From: Theocolax elegans
Taxonomy: Eukaryota; Arthropoda; Insecta; Hymenoptera; Cerocephalidae
Length of the DNA: 64,000 nucleotides
NCBI GenBank assembly: GCA_026168455.1
Contig: CM047430.1
Span: 25,872,735 to 25,936,734, forward strand
Direction: 5' to 3'
A program made the position numbers and the translations under genes. Positions 50,510-61,789 of this stretch are shown here, in pieces (positions within the stretch are counted from its first letter, which is position 1; every line of letters begins with the position of its first letter). The notes under the pieces were generated by a model, which saw nothing but the letters and a program-made list of their open reading frames with translations, made no database searches and was not told the origin of the DNA.

Positions 50510-50760
50510 ACTGTATATTCTAGTTTTAAAATTATAAAATTTTCTACATTATTCGTTAAACAAAATCTATGATGAAATACGGCGTTTTCATTGTATTCAA
50601 AATTACACCAGTAAATTAAATTTGAATATTTCTTATTACTTTTGTAATATTTCATGATCTTAAGACTTGAAATTTCATAAAAATGCTGCATTTTGGAATA
50701 TACTTTGCCGTAAATACACCAAACAGACTTTAAGTTAACCATTTTTAAAAAACTGTTCAT
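50510..50760 (-). CDS. Possible minus-strand exon inside the 5.45 kb element
   Basis: An ATG at 50760 opens MNSFLKMVNLKSVWCIYGK and the frame is open for 97 codons. A consensus donor (ACA/GTAAGT) lies near 50509. The protein is Lys/Tyr/Asn-rich with no known domain. It could be chance in AT-rich DNA. Confidence 0.25.
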
Positions 50761-50880
50761 TTTTCCTTATTTTTAATTTCCTATCAGAAATTTCAATTTT
50801 TTTTATTCTATTATAATGTTCAGTTTCAAAATTTTAAAACTAGAAACAAATAAATATAAGTTATATATATATATATATAT

Positions 50881-51921
50881 TGTGACATTGTAGTTATACT
50901 ACATGTCACTTAGAAATAAACTAGCGAGGCAAGGTATAGTATAGCACCTGTCAAGCTTACTATGCGAAGTAAGCGTGCTATACATACCAATCAAGTTCTA
51001 ATAGACACACATATGCGAATGTGTGAAACCGATATAGGCTTACAGTGCGTAGTAAGCAGGAGAACCCGAAGCAAAGGAGATGCGACTCCTGACTGCGCAC
51101 AGTTGCACACACACACACACTGCTCCGTTGATCCAGCATCCTAATGCCTTGTCCAGCACCAGGAATGACCCGTAATATCCCCAGGTCCCATCCAGCCTTG
51201 AATGCCCTCTCCAGCTGTCCGGACACTCCGAGCCGAAGATCCCGTATCGACGATATATACGGCACCTGCAATAAAGAAACTCGAGGGGCTCGATTTAGCT
51301 TAAAATCGAGGTAAAAAGGAACGATTTAAAAGCTTACCTCGCAGATCGTATTCTCAGCAGAGCCGCAGTTACTCAATCGCCATCCAGCACCACGAAGTCA
51401 ACGTCGTCGACGACATCTCCGTCGAGGCAGCGAAATCACGGCCCGAGCGGCCAGTACGAACCGAGCCGAGCGCGCACGACTCGAGACGCGAGAGTAGGCG
51501 CGCCTGCGCAATACGCCGAGGAAAAACTCTCTCGCTTCGTGCGTGCCGATAATCGACAGACTGCGACCGACCACCGATCGTGTAGTACCACGCAATATCT
51601 CTATTTCAAAAGGCTACGTGTGTGTCCGAGGGATCCAGGAGACGAGCGTCCAGGTGAGCCGTGCTCCTTCCTCCCAAATCCAGCTTCCTTAAAGTGTGTG
51701 TGCGCGACGCGTAGTTAGGTGCGGGACGGCCCGCAATCGCGCGAACGCGAGCGACCGCGGCCAACGTGACTGGCAATTTTTGAACGGCAAAGCCGCTGCT
51801 TTGCCGTGTAATACTTAAGTGCACATTAAGTGCAATAAACCTGCCATCTTTTTTTAACGAAAAGTTAATTAATTTGTATTTTAACCGTGACTCCACCCTA
51901 ATCCCCAGTGGACACGTCACA
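50881..51921. mobile_element. Solo LTR 1 in a (TA)n site
   Basis: It begins TGTGACATTGTAG and ends GGACACGTCACA, the TG...CA form of LTRs, with ATAT on both sides. It is much more GC-rich than its flanks and has an AATAAA (near 51834). No internal gag-pol or second LTR is present, so it is inferred to have arisen by LTR-LTR recombination. The 3' end (CCCTAATCCCCAGTGGACACGTCACA-like) resembles solo LTR 2. A gypsy-type origin is likely but unproven. ORFs inside are not real. Confidence 0.65.
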
Positions 51922-53091
51922 ATATATATATATATACTATTTAATAGAACAGACTACTTACATGAAGCAACAGGGGGTTTTACTTTCAGATTTGACATTT
52001 AATGTTATTAAGATTATATTTGTAAAATTGTTATCTACATTACTTTAACAAAAGAATTATTATATTTTTACAAAATGGAAGGTGTTATTAAACAAAATGT
52101 ATCTTCGCTTAATCACGTAAAATAATTGTTTAAAATAAAGATATATTTAATTCACCTGACTTATGTGTATATTTATGTCACTGTCACAAGTGAGTGATTT
52201 ACAAATTTTTTAACAAAACTTTATCAGGTGTTCCCATCACCAAATTTAACTTTTTAATTATTGAAATGACTAAAATTATTAAATTAAGGGTAGCTTTTCG
52301 TCTTTTGACTTATATATTGTAATTTCAAGGTTCGACGTCATATATTATTAAAATACGTGATTTAAAAATATGCTTAAAAATTTGTAAATTAGCAACGTGT
52401 CCTGTTCAAAATAATCAAGGATTATATATATTACCTACTATAATTTAACAATTTCTTTAATTTCTTTAGGTAAATTTGGTAATATAATTAGATAATTTAA
52501 TCAGCTTTTTATCAAGTAAAGTAATTAGCTACAATTATATACCTTATTTTTTACATTATTTTTTAAAAACCTAAGTTGGTAGAAAATTAATTTTTCTTTC
52601 ATTTGCATAGTTTACAAAAGTTTTAAAACTTCAATTGAAACAAAAACTTAATATTAAATAAATATTTTACCTAATAAAATCATCCGATAAAATTACCTAA
52701 TTCTATTACGTAATAAAATCACCTGATTATTTTCTAATAAATAGTCATGCAACAAAATACTTGATAAAATTACTTAAATTTGTTACGTACGTTTTTTAGG
52801 TTATTAATGTAATATATTGTTAATCATATTAATATTAAGAACACTATTTTATACTACTACATAAATTAATTGGATAATATTTTGAAGTGATATATTTACG
52901 TATTTAAATTCATATATATAAGCAAAATTTCTATCAAAAAATCAAAAGCAAAAAATTTTACCTAAATTTTTTACCTAAAATTTTTACCTGATAAAATTAC
53001 CTAATTTACTTAAAAAAATGAAACAAAAGTTACCTAAAATTATCAGGTGAAAATTTTAGATGAAAATATCATATGATTTTTTTCAACAGGG

Positions 53092-54563
53092 TAGTTACTA
53101 CATTACAAGTTTTTATTAACGTAACTCGATCTAACAATTTATTCACGATGTATTAAGTGAAAACTTTTATATATATTTTTAGAAACTGTTTAATATAATC
53201 TATTCTCTTACAGAAATTACATTTTCATCCTAAGTATTTAAAAAAATTATCATATATTATATTAAATTTCTAACATCAAGTTTTATGAATAGAAAGTATT
53301 TTGAAATAACACCTTCCACGAAGGTGTGAGACTACGCAAGTATAATGATAGTTGTTAACTGATAAAATAAATATTTTCATTTCTTGTTTCTATCTTTTTT
53401 CTACTTAGAAAAACTTCAAATTTTCAACAACTTAAAATTTGGTATTAAAAAGTAGATAAATTGTTATTAAGAAGTTGTTTGAATAGAAAGCACTGAATTG
53501 AAGCGGAATAACTAACAAGTATTTTGTACCACATTGTAAATCTAATATTTAACTTTAATTATTAAGAATAAGATCAAATCATAATCACAGTATTCGCAAA
53601 AAGTTACTGCAATTGAAAGTACTGAAATCAAAATAAAATCGTCAAGTATTTTGCGCTACATAATAATAAATAAATATCGTAAATTTTATTGACCAATCTA
53701 TTTTTTTGTGACATAGCAGTATTAAGGTTATATAATCAAATAAATTTCAATGTATGTAATTAAAATAAATAAAATAATATAACTTCATATTTAAAATTTT
53801 AGTAAAATTTATATGATAAGTATGTAGTATTTATTTGCAATCTGTTTAATTATGTGTGCTAACGGTTTTTGAATCTAGAGTTAAAAATTCATAATATAAC
53901 TTATTTGCAACTAAAACTTATTTCGTAATTATTTCTAAGTGATTAAATGTTGTCTAATAAAAGACGTGAGATTAGTTTTTTCAATAGTAAATAAATTAAA
54001 TAAAAATAAGTAATTATATTTAAATTTTATTATAGAATTGATTCGATAGAAATTACATTATTTTCTATAAAGTAAATATTTTAATAAGATATTTGGTATT
54101 CAAATAAACAGAAATCGTATCTATTGTCTAAAATAAAAAATTATTTCTACATTTCAAACTTCCATCAAGGAAGTCTCTTTTATTTATTCTTATATATCTT
54201 TTATAATATTGATCAAGTGTTTATTAAATCCAAAGCATCTTTCGTTGACCTAAAAAAATCTTTGAATTTTTTTATTTAGGTGGCTGCACTCAATAAAATT
54301 TATTTTGCTTCACAAAATGTTTAGTTGTTTCAATTATAGTATTTCATAAATGAAGTCTTTAAATATTTTTATATTTCAATGTATGTGATAAATTAAGTTT
54401 TCTATTGAAACACGAAATTATTTATTCGACTTAAGCAAATTGTGTGATTCTTTGCCAAGCGTGTATTAATTTAACAAAATAATTTAGCTAATTGCAGGAA
54501 AGTAACTTGATTACGAAACTATCTCTACTAAATATTTGATAATATCGATCAAGTGTTTATTAA
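53092..54563. other. AT-rich intergenic stretch with repeats
   Basis: No gene is seen. A 26-base direct repeat containing GATCAAGTGTTTATTAAA occurs at 54203-54228 and 54538-54564 (one mismatch), and may mark an insertion of about 310 bases. Loose repeats (TACTGAAAT...CAAGTATTTTG) lie near 53490 and 53615. Confidence 0.4.
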
Positions 54564-54568
54564 ACGCC

Positions 54569-54622
54569 TACGATGGCTCGGTCGGTAGGGCGTCGGGCTC
54601 GTAATCTGTAGGTGCCAGGTTC
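54569..54622 (+). mobile_element. tRNA-derived SINE head, truncated
   Basis: GGCTCGGTCGGTAGGGCGTC and GTGCCAGGTTC match the A- and B-box part of the SINE at 21466. It stops in the B box where the Polinton ATPase sequence begins, so one element broke the other or a deletion joined them. Confidence 0.6.
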
Positions 54623-55117
54623 CGTCAAGGGTTACCACAGTCTATTGACTACGCTAACGACACTCGACCAAAATTGATAATTATCGATGACTTAATGCGC
54701 GAATCGTCTTCCAACGGTGACGGGATCGTTAATTTGTTTACTAAAGGAAATCATCCTAATAATTTAAGCGTTATATTTATAACACAATATATTTTTCATC
54801 AAGGTAAAGGACAACGAAATATATTGTTGAACGCTCATTACATTGTACTATTCCGGAACTTGCGCGACCGTGGCCAGATAAATCATTTGGTGCGTCAAAT
54901 CTACCCAGAAGATACACCATTTCTCAGAAAAGTCTACGGAGACGCGACTTCTCAACTATACGGCTATCGTTTACTTGATTTGAAACAAGATACACCCGAC
55001 AACTGCCGATTTCGTACATCGATCTTTCCCGATGATACCTACCATTACGTATACGTACAACGAAAGATGATAAAACACGGTGCTTATGCCAATCAGCTAC
55101 CAGTCGTTACTGTATAA
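54623..55117 (+). pseudogene. Polinton/adintovirus packaging ATPase (FtsK/A32-like), N-terminus missing
   Basis: The frame is open from the SINE junction to TAA at 55115-55117. The Walker B motif (KLIIIDDLMRE) is at the start, followed by ITQYIFHQGKG and the conserved C-terminal region of Polinton ATPases. The Walker A P-loop is absent because the 5' half is missing. These enzymes pump element DNA into capsids, so this copy cannot work. The apparent start at 54674 is a TTG within the protein. It overlaps the next ORF at TAATG. Confidence 0.8.
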
Positions 55118-55347
55118 TGGTATCGAAAAGCCGTGGGCGACCACCATTTAACACCAAGACAGCGGTTGTTTTAAGAGCATTGTACCATTTGACCGACGAA
55201 CAACGAAAAGCGTTACTCCTGAAAGCGGACTCTAAACTAGTTAAACATATTTGTGAATGCGCATTGAATGTGTTGGCTGGTAATGTACCTCTCAGTAAAG
55301 TTCATATATTACGACTACGTAAACACGCACCGATTTACGAAAAGTAG
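55117..55347 (+). CDS. Small conserved Polinton protein, 76 aa (frameshifted end)
   Basis: It starts at an ATG that overlaps the ATPase stop by one base. KADSKLVKHICECALNVLAG is a conserved piece that I recognise from proteins next to the ATPase in many Polintons. Function unknown. The frame is lost near 55330, and related sequence continues in another frame toward the GGGFLPALL segment at 55386, so the native protein was probably longer. Confidence 0.6.
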   Translation: MVSKSRGRPPFNTKTAVVLRALYHLTDEQRKALLLKADSKLVKHICECALNVLAGNVPLSKVHILRLRKHAPIYEK

Positions 55348-55367
55348 CTGAACGTAATGTTAATTTG

Positions 55368-56222
55368 ATGCGTAAAAAGAAAATGATTGTTCAAGGAGGA
55401 GGATTTTTACCGGCTCTTTTAGCACCTCTGATCGGTACAGTTTTAGCCACCCTTATATCAAAGTGGAAGATGGAACACAAAAGTGTGGAACGTATAAAAG
55501 AACAGGTAAATTTGGATAGTGGTATTACAAAATCTGTTCAAACACCAGGTAAGGTGACTAGTAGGCTTGATGCGGAAATTAATGATATTTTGAACTCACC
55601 GAGGGACGAGCGAGAAAAATGGTGTCTTTACGATCAGGTATTACAAAGATACCTTCACTTTAAAAATAATGAAACACGAATTGAAAATTTCAATGACATG
55701 GATATTATCGAGTCTGTAAAAGTATCATCACCTGAAGAAGTAAACAAGGATCATGACAGACATGTGATTGATAGCGTTCCAACCAAGTTTCGATCTAAAG
55801 CAACTCATTTGTTACGATACTTGAGAAGATACGGTAAAGCATCGTGGGATGAAAATGGGAAATTAATGATAGATGGCGTGTCCAAAAAAGGTATGAATAT
55901 AATAGATTTAATAAATGACGCTCTGAGAAATGAAAAAAGATCACCACATTCAGGGCGTGCTCAGTTTGCTGAGCTACTCCGACAAGCATCAGTTCCTCGA
56001 GAGTACATTGGAAACGAACGAGTTTGGAAGGAAATTATCGCATTGTCACCGTTAATATCATCACGTAGAGAGACATCAGATGTTAGTACACCTATTGCTA
56101 ATAAACGTAGGAAAAATGAGAGTAACCCCTCGTCAAGTAGTACAGAGGATGAAGAATTAACACCTCGACAACAAACAACAAGTTTATCAAGTATTAAACA
56201 CCAAAGTTTTTTGGATAAATAG
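55368..56222 (+). CDS. Conserved Polinton structural-cluster protein, about 284 aa
   Basis: ATG at 55368 (MRKKKMIVQGGGF). A hydrophobic segment (FLPALLAPLIGTVLATLI) at residues 13-30 is followed by a hydrophilic body with a conserved middle (KATHLLRYLRRYGKASW) and an acidic/Ser-rich tail. This protein type is regularly found between the ATPase and capsid genes of Polintons and has been called PX-like. I do not know its biochemical role. The N-terminal segment may belong to the preceding protein. The ORF is otherwise intact. Confidence 0.6.
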   Translation: MRKKKMIVQGGGFLPALLAPLIGTVLATLISKWKMEHKSVERIKEQVNLDSGITKSVQTPGKVTSRLDAEINDILNSPRDEREKWCLYDQVLQRYLHFKNNETRIENFNDMDIIESVKVSSPEEVNKDHDRHVIDSVPTKFRSKATHLLRYLRRYGKASWDENGKLMIDGVSKKGMNIIDLINDALRNEKRSPHSGRAQFAELLRQASVPREYIGNERVWKEIIALSPLISSRRETSDVSTPIANKRRKNESNPSSSSTEDEELTPRQQTTSLSSIKHQSFLDK

Positions 56223-56248
56223 AAGAGATTGAATAGTTTGTTTTAGAA

Positions 56249-56640
56249 ATGGCGAAGGATGGTAAAAATTCGGAAGCTGAAAAAAGAAACGTGTTGGATA
56301 CATTAATAGATTTATTACCTTTCGAATTACATGTACCTGGATACAAATTTTGTGGTCCAGGTACAAAACTTACAGAACGCATAGAACGCGGTGAAGTTGG
56401 TATAAACGTTGGACGAAGCGTGTCGCCAGCACGATATCGCATACACTGATAAAAATACGAATCGTAGTAATGCTGATCGGATTCTCGCTTGACACGCTTT
56501 TTCTCGTATGTTAGGTGGTGACACACCTGGTGATAAGAGAACTCTTACACTAATGACTGCCTTCTGTAAGGTTAGTAAAATTACCTTTGAAAAAATTTTT
56601 AACAGAATTAAAAAAACGATTAAACGCAAGGATAAAAAAA
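56249..56640 (+). pseudogene. Phospholipase A2 domain protein of Polinton (frameshifted)
   Basis: ATG at 56249. The N-terminal part has PFELHVPGYKFCGPGTKL, a calcium-loop-like segment as in parvovirus-type phospholipase A2 domains. After GIN (about 56404) a small deletion shifts the frame, and the His-Asp pair (CRQHDIAY) lies in another frame at about 56420-56445. One stop follows near 56490, then a basic tail to about 56640. In viruses with this domain it helps capsids pass membranes. This copy is broken in two places. Confidence 0.65.
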
Positions 56641-57439
56641 CAAGAAGACAAATTCAGTAAAAAGTGTAAAAATACCGTGGAGAAAATTAAGAAAAATGAA
56701 TGAAGAATTGTCACGGTTGTACTATGGACTACCAGAACCAACAGCATATGTAGGAGCTGACAAATTGATACGAGCAATACGTAAATCGTGTGATCCTCAT
56801 AGAATGACGAAATGGCCTGAGAGTCAAGATGCGTACAATAAACACAAATTTATTAGACGTAGATTTGACAGGAGATGTTACAATGTTTGGAATATCGATG
56901 ATGTTTGGGAAGCTGATTTAATGAGCTTGAGACAATTGAAAAGTGATAATGATAATTATACGTTTAGGTTAACCGTTATGGATGTGGTAAGCAAGTAGGT
57001 ATGGGTCGAACCTTTGCTATGTAAAAGAAGATAAAAATGTTACTAGGGGTTTTGAACTTGTTCTTCAAAATTCTGATGGTCGTATACCTGTGTGTCTGCA
57101 AACTGATAAAGGTAAAGAGTCGTGAATTTCAAGATGTGATCCGAGAAAAAGGAATCATTTACAGAGTTGTACGAAGTCTCGATGTTAAAGCAGCAGTAGC
57201 TGAAAGAGTTATTAGAACACTAAAAGAAAGATTGTGGAGGTTTTTTACGCATACACACACAAGACGTTACATTGATGTGTTACACAATGTTGTCGCTGCA
57301 TACAACATAACAAAGCATTCAGTCACCAAAATGGTGCCTGCTGCTGTTACGCGTTTCAACGCTGCGGGTGATCGGAAAAATTTGGATTCTAAATATACTT
57401 CCATTGCAAGACAGCGACACGATAAATACAAGATCGGTG

Positions 57440-60163
57440 TTTAGTCGTTAACAATATTATCGACTTAACCTAATAATCGCACTGTTAATGATATATATAT
57501 TTGATGTATAATATTATTCAATGTAATTCAAATTATTTTGACCTGCAATACAAAGATCTGGAAGGGTTTGAAACGTAGAAACAGGCTAGAAACCCGTATG
57601 AACCTTGCACGTTCTGAATACGCTGTCCGGTTAATTGTTTTATTATTTTATTGTTTTTGGGCAAACTTGTGACGATCGAGTTGAACCTCGCTTTACGACG
57701 CAAAATAAGAAACTTTCCAGAGGTTTTTCCCATTTCTTAATATTCTAGTCGTCATAACGGGTTTACTTGAAAATTTCCCAAATAATCAGCTGGTCAACAA
57801 GGCGTCGGTTTTCGCCTAAGCATTTTGTGAAACATATAGTCAGTTCTCGTCTGACGCTCAAGCAGTCCATTTCGTCAGTTCGAAATACTATCGATCTATA
57901 GTATATTATTCGTTTGCCGCGTATTAGTTAATTCGAATTGATATTTTTCGCGTACTTATTATTTCGTCGAGTTTTGTGAATCGACGAACAAATATCGCGA
58001 TTAATTATTAAAATTAACAGTGCGAATAATTTGTGTGTGTGTATATATGTATGTGAATATATTTATAAGTATATATTCTTAGCTCATCATACGTATGAGA
58101 TATGTTCTGAAGACTAATGATTAGCCACCACCAACGCGATTGCATATTATTTATACTCGCGCCTTAGAGATATATATACACATATACCTAGTCGATCGGG
58201 TGTTTTTATCCGATCGATAGTGCGAGACTCAGCCTCTTCTTAACTAGTGGTTAGTCACCACCACGGGAGTGTCACGCACATTGGTTGTTAATATATATAT
58301 ATTGTGACAATGTGCTTTGCACATGTTAAAGTGGCAACTACCGAGCCCCTGGCGAACACCTACCTAACCGTACAAGCTATACGAGTTCCTAGAGAAACCT
58401 ACCTACCCATAGATATTGAGTCTAGCTACCTACCCGCACATTAACTAAGCCCTACCTACTCTCACAGACTAATATCCCAATCCCAAGCACGGCACATAAA
58501 CACAAAGGTGGTCCTGGCGTTGAGGACCTTGGGCGAGCTCAGATCACAACAGGTGGGCTCCTCCGGGTCTGACACTGCAGGTAGGATATACTAAGGGAGA
58601 CGATAACCAGGAAGCCTCAAGGACCCTCCATAGCCTCACCTAGCAGCAGTCAAGGCGAATAGGCAGTATTCAGGAAGTAAGCTGGAGAATCTCCAACGCC
58701 AACCAGTAAGCAGCTGTAAAAGAACAATATAATTAGCACAAGTACGCAGCAAGAGGAAGAGGAACAAGGAAGAGGATATACAGCTATCCAAGGGACAAAG
58801 ATAAAGGAAATACATGTACAGCTGTATGTAAACACTACAGCTGTACAATGAACAGTATAGAGCAGAATGAGGTTAGGTTGCTATACGTAAACAAGGTGTA
58901 TAGCAGACCTCTTTAAGCAGTATGTAAATGAATACGCATACTTGCGTAATCCCCACGACAAAGTATTTACCTGGAGCTGTAGACGGAGCGGCTATTAGTT
59001 ACCGAGGTTGACGTCGTCGAGGAGAGAGGGGTGACTCGGACCCGAGCAGCGATGCAGCGGGGGCTGAGCTTCGTGCCTGAAAATCACACCGTACCAATTA
59101 GTTGACGACAAATAATATAGAACGAGTTAATAGTTACCTGGGAAGAAGTATACAGTATCTCCGAGACGTAAACAGCACCAGGTGAACATACACTTATAGC
59201 ATATGTGCACCGCTACAGCTGGAATACAGCGGTAATCGACTCGCTCGCTCGATGCGAGATCGATGTACCGCGTACAAGTACGTACTGCGCAGGCGCGCGG
59301 TACGATCGCGGCTCTCTAGCACGCCGAGAACCAGAGCTCTACGGACGGTCGACCTGACGACATCGAAATTTAGTCAGCGGCCGATAGTCGCTAGTAGGAG
59401 TGACATAAAGAGTGAGAGAGAGAAAGAAAGAGGACCATCTTCCCGACCAAGCATCCCGGATTCTCCGTAAAGGTTGGTGGTTAATTACCCCTCTCTGCTG
59501 ATGGTACCGCCGTGTACCGTAGGAGGTGTGTGCGAGCATCCCGTTTCCTTCACGTCCTTCCCCTACCTTCCCTACAGCGTATCCCGGTATACCCGAAAAA
59601 GCACGTATATAGTTTCTGCTACGATAACCCGCGTGTTATCGTTATTCATCGCGTATTAACGCGGCTGGTGCCCACCCCGTCATAGTAAATTGTACTGTAG
59701 TTTTAATAAATCTTTTAATTAAAGTATAGTTAATTATTAACCTGCACCCTGATCCCTAGTGCAGCGTTACAATATATATTTGGCACAAATATAATTGATT
59801 ATTATTCACAAGGTTGAATATTGAATTTATATATTATGCATATGTACATAAAACAGATCACACCTTCACTTTAATTGAATTGTTAATATATAAAAATTTA
59901 AATAGTTAATTATACTTATATTTGTATTAAATTTTCGAGGGTTTTTTATGCCTTACTGGCTTTTTCCCTCTTTTCTTTTTGAGCCAATAAATGTGTATTA
60001 ATTTTTGCTCAAATTAGTTTATTTAATTTATTATATAACCTACCATTTTTTTTCTTTATCATCATACTTAACAATATTAGCAAAAATTATAAATAATATC
60101 AATTAATATATAAATTATTAAAAACATCGGGAATTCTCCATGTTGGTAAGCTTTCGACACTGC
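57440..60163. mobile_element. Insertion inside the integrase gene, with nested solo LTR
   Basis: GATCGGTG is present at 57432-57439 and again at 60164-60171, and the following bases (TTTAG, ATTTAG) are also alike, consistent with a target duplication of 8 or slightly more bases. Removing the insert restores the integrase reading. Without the LTR (58303-59771) the insert is about 1.25 kb. Its ends (TTTAGTCGTTAAC and TTTCGACACTGC) show no good inverted repeats, and there is no gene, so the type is unknown. Confidence 0.6.
58303..59771. mobile_element. Solo LTR 2 in a (TA)n site
   Basis: It begins TGTGACAATGTGC and ends GTGCAGCGTTACA, with ATAT on both sides. GC-rich relative to the surroundings, with AATAAA-type sequence near 59705. 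End sequences and target resemble solo LTR 1, but the bodies differ, so they are related families. It is nested in the element that interrupts the integrase. Confidence 0.6.
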
Positions 60164-60509
60164 GATCGGTGATTTAGTTCATGTCAGTCGCGCGAGAAAC
60201 ACTTTCGCAAAAGGTTATGAAGGTGGTTGGTCCGAGGAAGTTTTTAAAATTTATCGTGTTTCTATATCTCGATACCTCGCTACATATTTTCTCAAAGATT
60301 TGGACGATGAAGAGTTTGTTGAATATTTATACGGGGACGAATTCAGTAGAATAAAAGTGGATTTTGCTAATAAAGTGTTTAAAGCTGATAATATTTTAAA
60401 ATCTAGAAGACAAGAACGGTCAAAAGAATACTTTGTAAAGTGGAGAGGGTATCCTGAAAAATTTAATTCGTGGATAAAAGCAGGTGATTTAACATCACTA
60501 AAATAAGAG

Positions 60510-61337
60510 ACCAATTTTACATTGTCCTACCCAGTAACAGTAGTATTTTCCGGATAATACCACAACACACTACAAGACACAATGACCACAACCAATCCGT
60601 CTACAAGATACATGGAGCGTGGCCGTCACGATAATTCAAATACCTCTTACTTTTCAACATATAGTGACTAAAGAGGGTAGAACTGTGCATATGATGGTCA
60701 CTCCTGAAATAATTGATATTACACCTAGAAGATTTGATTCAGAACCAATAAAGTACACGATGGATGACGCCTCGTTTTTACATCCTGAGGTATATAAAAG
60801 TATAAAAAGTTTAATTGAAGAAGTAAATAGTTTATGTTGACTTAAAGACTACTTGAAATTTCACATAAAGCGAGGAGAGTATACAGCTATCCGTAGAATA
60901 TGCACGTATCAATCTTGTTCCGATATGGTGCATTCCTTCTTCATCTCTAAAAAAGTCAGAAAAGTTTTGGATTTGACTACTCAGCTAACAGTTTGAAACC
61001 TTTAATTGTTGTTAAAGATAAATTGTTAGTTTTCGATCGACCTAGTAATCTATCAAATAGTTTACCCGATATATTAATGGTATATACAGATATTTGTGAA
61101 CTGTATGTGACGGGAGATGTCCAAACACGTTTGTTACGAGCTGTCTCGTTAAACAGTACAGATTATACGTATGGAAGCGGGAGGATTAAAACATTATTTT
61201 CATCAATGTATATATCTATATTATTTAACACCTTTCAAACTGTAGAAATAGATATAAGGGATGAACAAGGTAAATCTATAGCATTGGATTCTGGTACTTT
61301 GACGTGGACACTGGACTTTCGACGTCAAGGTAAATAA
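60510..61337 (+). pseudogene. Polinton penton-like minor capsid protein, frameshifted
   Basis: An FPDNTT segment near 60545 and a TWSVAVTIIQIPLTFQ segment near 60610-60655 match the N-terminal part of the single jelly-roll minor capsid protein. The C-terminal part (60993-61337) holds DICELYVTGDVQTRLL and then TLFSSMYISILFNTF. Stops and shifts occur near 60530 and between 60840 and 60990. The protein forms capsid vertices in Polintons and adintoviruses. The apparent starts at 60619 (GTG) and 60993 (TTG) are internal. Confidence 0.6.
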
Positions 61338-61377
61338 TCGCTACGATGAATATTTAGTCAGCAAATTGGTGTGGGAG

Positions 61378-61787
61378 AGGAGGCGTTGGACGTATTTACA
61401 TCGGAAGTCCTTATCAAAGGGGTCACAGTGGTATCGCTTCATTCCTCGCAGGAATTTTCCGAAGAGTGTTACCTCTTATTACACGAGCTGCAAAAGCTGT
61501 AGGTAAAGAAGCACTAGAGGGGTGAAAATTTAAAAAGGAAAGCTGAAGAGAAGTTGAACAGATTGATGGAAGGGTCAGGATATAAAAAACGACGAATCAC
61601 CAGTGCCCTGCAGTTGACACCTGCAATCGTGACAGGTCATACCAAGAGATCGGTAAAGAGAAAAACAAATAAGATTCGTAAATCGCGAAATAATAAAAAA
61701 CCCAAGAACAAGGGAAGAAAGGAAGTTTACCGAAAGAATAGGAAAAATAAGAAGAACGTTCGAACAAATCGTGATATATTTGGTTAA
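61378..61787 (+). pseudogene. pVI-like capsid-associated protein of Polinton, frameshifted
   Basis: A Gly-rich start (GVGRIYIGSPYQRG, about 61381) is followed by an amphipathic helix segment (SFLAGIFRRVLPLITRAAK), like the membrane-active pVI/pX-type proteins next to the Polinton capsid gene. A stop near 61523 and a shift precede a very basic tail (61554-61787) of Lys/Arg repeats that probably binds DNA. Assignment rests on position and pattern. Confidence 0.5.
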
Positions 61788-61789
61788 AA

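Larger units (their letters stand above)
47637..53091. mobile_element. 5.45 kb inverted-repeat element with TA duplication
   Basis: The ends are CCCTGTTGAAAAAAATC and its reverse complement, flanked by TA (47635-47636 and 53092-53093). The terminal inverted repeats are about 375-380 bases (47637-48018 and 52717-53091) and contain TTAGGTAA subrepeats. No transposase is visible inside. The interior has a nested solo LTR (50881-51921) and exon-like pieces with splice signals. This is a non-autonomous TIR element, possibly carrying captured host sequence. Confidence 0.7.
56696..60506 (+). pseudogene. Polinton retroviral-type integrase with chromodomain, interrupted
   Basis: The N-terminal part (56696-56998) ends in the core start WEADLMSL, with the first catalytic Asp. 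A stop at 56996-56998 and a frameshift follow. The second Asp is in QTDKGKE (about 57106) and the Glu in VAERVIRTLKERLW (about 57200). The frame runs to 57439, where 2.7 kb of foreign sequence intervenes. It resumes at 60164 and ends with a chromodomain (YFVKWRGYPEKFNSWI, about 60430-60477). Polinton integrases insert the element DNA. The chromodomain would guide them to chromatin. Confidence 0.8.

Noticed and set aside
51398..51920. Minus-strand ORFs in the GC-rich block
   Set aside because: They lie in a solo LTR and are explained by GC-rich composition; no domain is seen.
54623..57444. Bacterial or prophage origin of the ATPase and integrase
   Set aside because: The gene set and the chromodomain are typical of eukaryotic Polintons, and composition matches the flanks.
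58636..58848. Two Cys/Phe-rich ORFs
   Set aside because: They are out-of-frame overlaps inside solo LTR 2.
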